64,000 bases of DNA from Molanna angustata (taxonomy: Eukaryota; Arthropoda; Insecta; Trichoptera; Molannidae), in NCBI GenBank assembly GCA_963576475.1, contig OY754969.1, positions 30,299,226 to 30,363,225 of the forward strand, written 5' to 3'. This document shows, in pieces, positions 59,699 through 64,000 of this stretch. The notes beneath the pieces are model-generated. The model saw nothing but the letters and a program-made list of their open reading frames with translations, did not search any database and had not been told where the DNA came from. A program made the translations under genes and the position numbers. Position 1 is the stretch's first letter. Every line of letters starts with the position of its first letter.

Positions 59699-59850
59699 TA
59701 AGCCGTGGCGCAGTTGGTAAGCCGTTTGGTTCCTGTGCGGGCGTCCTGGGTTCGATCCCCAGCAGAGGAGAAATTATTTAAATAAATTTCTCATGCTAAT
59801 GTTGCTTGTCTGGGCTGGAAATACTGATAAACACCAAATTAATTTACTGA
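59699..59850 (+). mobile_element. SINE family A with tRNA-like head
   Basis: The head AAGCCGTGGCGCAGTTGGTA (box A) and CTGGGTTCGATCCCCAGCAG (box B) is followed by AGGAGAAATTATTTAAATAA and TCTGGGCTGGAAATACTGAT. The head is tRNA-like but is present in other copies, so it is a SINE. It directly precedes a LINE C-terminal remnant. Confidence 0.83.
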
Positions 59851-59869
59851 TGTCTAGAGCTGCGCTTAA

Positions 59870-60330
59870 TTTGTCCGTTCAAAGAGAGAAGTTGACTGTC
59901 GTATCCACCAAGCAAAACTCGCCTTCAACAAAAAATCCAAGATCTTCGAATTTAGCAATATGGACCTTAAACTCCGAAAAGACCTAGTAAAGATATATGT
60001 GTGGAGTATTTTGCTATATGGTTGTGAGACATGGTGCATAGGTGAAAGAGAACGTACAAGATTTGAGGAATTGATGAGGTTCTCTGCAGAATTAGAGAAA
60101 TCAAGTAGGTACATGTGAAAAAAGGCCTGCAAACTGGATAGGCTATATATTGCTACACGACGATCTCCTACGCACCCATCTTGGAGGGAATGGTTGTGGG
60201 AACAACAGGCAGAAGGCGTCCCCGTCGGGAATATCTAGAACAGGTGTGCGAGAACGTGAAGTGTACCACCTCCTACACAGAGATGATGAGAGTCGTTGAA
60301 GAACGAGCGGAGTAGAGAAAGAGATCCATC
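59870..60330 (+). pseudogene. LINE RT protein C-terminal remnant
   Basis: RIHQAKLAFNKKSKIFEFSN, MDLKLRKDLVKIYVWSILLY with GCETWCIGE, then RPANWIGYILLHDDLLRTHL, and after a frameshift RRRPRREYLEQVCENVKCTT and YTEMMRVVEERAE. This is the R.IGH.LRH...GRRRPR..Y..QV ending of several LINE families. 5' truncated. Confidence 0.8.
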
Positions 60331-60481
60331 GCTTTGCTGCCAAATAATTCCAAAGATTGTATCCAAAGAAGACGAAAGCAAGACTTATTTTATCTTATTG
60401 ACGATTTTGGAAGCGCCTGGAGCATTTAATTCAAAAGTCGAATGTGTTTTGGTCAAAGGCATTTATAAAACTTTTTGCAGT

Positions 60482-60666
60482 GGGGGGGCAAGTCTGGTCC
60501 AACCGGCGTAATCAAAACCCTCACGATTACCCATATCATGGATATAATTATTATATGGAGTTCTATAATATCTTTAGATGTCATAGAACTCCATATGATA
60601 ATTATATCCATGATAAGGGTAATCACCAGAGTTTTGATTTCGCCAGTTGGACCAGACTTGCCCCCC
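60482..60666. mobile_element. Foldback MITE, 86-bp arms
   Basis: Left arm 60482-60567 (GGGGGGGCAAGTCTGGTCCA ... GGAGTTCTATA) and right arm 60581-60666 are inverted with few mismatches around a 13-bp loop. A half copy is at 2163-2262. Confidence 0.93.
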
Positions 60667-62337
60667 AGGAAGCAAAAAAGCGATATATTTCAAAATCATA
60701 AAAATGCTATTTCAAAGCATATTATTTATATGATAATTAAATGTCAATGCAAATTTGAGATTTAAAAATGCACAAATTATCTAATCATAACTATGTAAAT
60801 CATATTTTTTTCGGTGCAGTTTAAATCATTTGACTTAAGATAATATTTTCTTAAGTTCTAATAGGATGCACAAAATTGATTTGAAAAATAAATAAATATT
60901 TGCCTTTGCAGTGAATAATTAAGTGTTGAGTTTTCTTACAAAGTTTTTCATATACCTACATGTATGTGATGTGCCCATTTAGTATGAAATACATAATCCA
61001 GGGATTAAATTATGATATTAATTCATTTTGAAATGTTATAAAAAAACTGCATCCCACGTACCTGCCGAGTGTATCAGACTCCATTGAAATCCTGTACTTT
61101 TTATTGCTCAACAACACCATCTGCATTTAATTTATTTGCTGGTTAATAGTGATGTACTATGACTGTCATGATCAATTCACGAATCCACGAAGGACAGCCA
61201 ATAGGTATGTGATTTTATATGAAATTGGATAAAAAAAAATTATCCTTTTAAGATATGATAAAGAGTAGACAGTTACATTTTATTTTTAAGTTATATAAAA
61301 AACGTACATGTTTGTAAACCACTAAATTGTTAGATTTGTGAGCAATAAGTGTAGGTAAGTTGCAATTTTTTTTTCATTTAAAGTTCTAACAGGTGAAATC
61401 TCAGAGAAGAAATCACCATACCTAGTCTTTGGAAAACTAATTAGTTCATAGTTGATACATTTTACAAATATGAACGTAAGAAATCAATGCGAGGTTGATT
61501 GGTCATAGAGTTGAGAATTTCCAGATTACATGCCATTTCATAGTACACAATACTTACGTCAAACACACAAATACATCACGCACGATGAAATTATTCAATT
61601 GTACCTTCTGAAGAATGAATGAAATAATTAATATTTAGAGCAACAAGTCAAATCAAGATTTGGTGTAAGAAAGAGTTTAGGGGCCATTGTGATACATGAT
61701 ACCTATCCTACAACTAGTCAAAATATTGTTTCATGTTAGATGTTATCATATTATGTTTTGTGACATGTTTTATATAATATATCACTATTAAAAAACATTT
61801 CACATGGCTTATACACCATACTAAATCTTTTTATAGTCAAATTAAGATTAAAGACTGCTTTATAAATACGAAACCACAAGCAAAAAGACTACATTGACAT
61901 TGGTTTTGTTCATCACTATTATTCGCTATAAATTTATATCACAACATCGTACAAGTCTGTTACTCAAATAATTACTACTGATTGGTACCAACTTTACTGT
62001 ATCTTACCAAAGCTTATTTCTTTAGAAGACTTAAAGGTTAAACTAACTGGTTATTCGTATATGGCGTTATGTAGTTATGTTATATTATTCACTTGTGCAA
62101 TTCCTACTCGTATGGTATAAAAACATTTAATAAGTAATATTATGACATTTTTCACATTAACTAGGTATTCTGGTATTCTTTTCACATTAACTAGCTATTC
62201 TGTAATTTAATCGATAATTATTTGCCAATAGAAAATAATTTATTATCGATAAGACTGGGAAAGGGCGGAGGTTTGTGACAAATCTCTAATTATTCCGGAC
62301 CCAACTAAGCGAATCCCTGTTTTCAACTTGCCACGCA
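60667..62337. other. Unassigned AT-rich DNA
   Basis: No gene or recognisable repeat. ATCGATAATTATT...TTATTATCGAT near 62210-62250 forms a small hairpin. Confidence 0.55.
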
Positions 62338-62450
62338 AATAGGGTTACCATATCTCAGGATTTGTCCTGAGATTTCAGGATTTTTCGACTTTTCTCAGGA
62401 TTGCGGCCGGATTTTGCAATTCTCGTGATATCTCAGGATTTTCAATAAAA
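62338..62450 (+). repeat. TCTCAGGATT-rich cluster
   Basis: TCTCAGGATT and close variants occur five times within about 110 bp (from ACCATATCTCAGGATTTGTC to GATATCTCAGGATTTTCAAT). The pattern resembles internal motif repetition at the end of some DNA transposons. Function unknown. Confidence 0.6.
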
Positions 62451-62639
62451 CACAGCTTACATTTTAAAGATCTATTTAATTAAAAGTTAAACAAACTAAA
62501 AATAATCTTCCTTTGGTAATAATCCAAGTAGGTACTTAATCAGTTACGTCTGTTTTTGGTATTTTGTGAGTGAATTTCCTTTCGTTGTCTTAACCCCAAA
62601 AAAATACCCGAGGTTAAAATTGATATATTTATTTGTAGA

Positions 62640-62860
62640 ATAAGAGCAGAGCTGTTGCAACTACCTCCTATTGAAGTGGGGCAAAAGGGAAACACCAACT
62701 GCGAATGCGAAGCTGCAAGGCAGACAGACGGTGGCCCACTTGGTGGGAGAATGCCCTCTTTACTCATCCCCTGGATCACTAGAGCAAATGCATGCGGCTG
62801 ACTCAGAAGCAGTGGACTGGCTTATGTCGGCGGGCTTCCAAATTTGACTGACGTGACACG
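62640..62860 (+). pseudogene. LINE extreme C-terminal remnant
   Basis: GNTNCECEA, then after frame changes RQTVAHLVGECPLYSSPGSL and MHAADSEAVDWLMSAGFQI followed by a stop. The C.CGE..RQT..HL...CPL pattern ends LINE proteins of the jockey/R1 group. About 70 codons only. Confidence 0.7.
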
Positions 62861-63473
62861 GATGCAACCCTCGCGGTAAAGAAAATACCGATTGCCACAC
62901 GCAAAGTAATACAAAATAATATTATTTGGTCGTTTATAAAAAAAATATTATACTAATTGCAATTAATTAACTAATTAATTATTTTTGTTTAGTTGAATCA
63001 AATGATGAAAAATCAGAATTCATATTCGGGTTAAATAAAATTATTCTAGATTTTTAATACAACTACTATCTTTTTTTACTTTTATCATTTAATAATACCG
63101 AATAATTCCCCATGAGTATATTATAATTAGAGATGTTATCTTACTTTTTTAATAATTAAATGAAAATAAATTGTCGACTGCTACAGCATACAAACCTATT
63201 GGTTAATTTGTTGGCTTCGTCCTGATAACGACATCCAGCATTGAAAATATTTAAAAAGATTTTTTACGCAAATCTTACTTCTCTAGACTGAAAACACTAA
63301 TTACTAAGAAAAATTATCTTATTTGGCAATAAACCATTTGCACAGGTGTAAAAAAAGCATTTTTATAAAAATTGAAATCTAAAGATAGGGTTCCTAGAAA
63401 TATTGTTATTTGACACATGGAGAGGAATGGATAGGGTGAGAAATGAGGGGTAAAATAAAGTAAGGCACTACTT

Positions 63474-64000
63474 TAATCTAAAGTAATAAAGCAATCAAAA
63501 TGTTAGTCTTTGTGTGTGTGTGTGTGTGTATGTGTGTGTGTGTGTGTGTTTGTCTCACGCCTTCTGAAAAACAAAGAGCATCTAAAAATCTAATTTATGT
63601 GCGAACGTGTACCTGTATACCTGATGCAGTGTCACGCTAAAAATAATGCGATAAAAATGCTGAATTTTAAAAATATTTCAATAATTATTTTTTTCATACA
63701 AAATTTTCCAAGTCATATCTGTCAAAAAAGTGTACATTTTGCACGCAAATATCTGTTAGTTTAAAAGTTAGAAGTAGGTATTTACACAAAAAAAATATAT
63801 TTTGAAGTATAACTTAGCGTTTAAGTGAAAAACATGGTGAATATTTGGTATAATTATAATGTTTAACTTATTTTTAAAGTAAGCCTTTTGTACATAAACG
63901 CCGCCATTTTAATATCTTTTCATACAATATTTCATTTTCCCACCGAATGAATATGTTCTTGAAAATAATAAACCTTTGAAATAAATGTAATTATGAAATA
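63474..64000 (+). repeat. Copy 2 of the 0.5-kb near-identical repeat, running off the window
   Basis: Same sequence as 51453-51969, same orientation, about 12 kb away. Differences are confined to the start of the GT-rich tract (TCTTTGTGTG against TGTATGTGTG, and tract length). Upstream flanks are unrelated (GCACTACTT here, CTTTGTATA there), so this is a dispersed element boundary and not a simple tandem duplication. Confidence 0.87.

Noticed and set aside
59699..59772. Functional tRNA gene
   Set aside because: Box A and box B are good, but the same body sequence follows in other copies (17105, 18361), so it is a SINE head.
51453..64000. LTR retrotransposon with 0.5-kb LTRs at 51.45 and 63.47 kb
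   Set aside because: No gag-pol, primer-binding site or polypurine tract between, no TG...CA ends, and unrelated TEs fill the interval. Dispersed Helitron-like copies fit better.

Overview
The window is eukaryotic genomic DNA: AT-rich, intron-bearing, gene-poor and dense with transposable elements (TEs). It looks like an insect, most likely a moth or butterfly (Lepidoptera). The clues are R1/RTE-like LINE remnants, several tRNA-derived SINE families, Helitron-like repeats, frequent TAGGTACCTA motifs, and LINE/SINE tails carrying a GGAAGAAATTG...GGCAATAAACTCGCC signature of a type I associate with lepidopteran repeats. The order is an inference and was not tested.

Host genes. The only confidently recognised gene is the 3' end of gamma-tubulin complex component 2 (GCP2/Tubgcp2) on the + strand. 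Its last four coding exons are at 23624-23767, 24962-25039, 28020-28210 and 33094-33196, with consistent phases 0, 0, 0 and 2 and a stop at 33194-33196. Upstream exons were not found, so they lie before the window or are too short to see. A possible terminal exon of a second, unidentified gene is at 39837-39968.

Layout. 1-23 kb: non-coding DNA with a Helitron-type end, an R1-like LINE remnant, three copies of one MITE family, four SINE families, RT fragments, a 606-bp (TA)n run and a 76-bp-arm palindrome. 23.6-33.2 kb: the GCP2 3' end. One intron holds an antisense LINE; the last intron holds a LINE remnant split by a 3.9-kb element with about 0.5-kb inverted repeats, a decayed ORF and a second TE inside. 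33.2-46 kb: MITEs, two tandem copies of a PD-(D/E)XK-like LINE C-terminal domain, and a LINE carrying both a MITE and a SINE insertion. 46.35-49.46 kb: a non-LTR retrotransposon with an intact 999-codon endonuclease/RT ORF and 12-bp target duplications. 50.3-51.2 kb: a 110-bp satellite interrupted by a truncated cousin of that LINE. 51.45-54.65 kb: a Helitron-like element with four different tandem arrays; its first 0.5 kb recurs apparently without mismatch at 63.47-64.0 kb. 55.9-57.6 kb: a related, smaller Helitron-like element. The rest holds further SINE, LINE and palindromic pieces.

No operon, CRISPR array, rRNA or convincing functional tRNA gene is present. The genes do not form a pathway. 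The value of the window is its record of nested and possibly recent transposition around a centrosomal/microtubule-nucleation gene.
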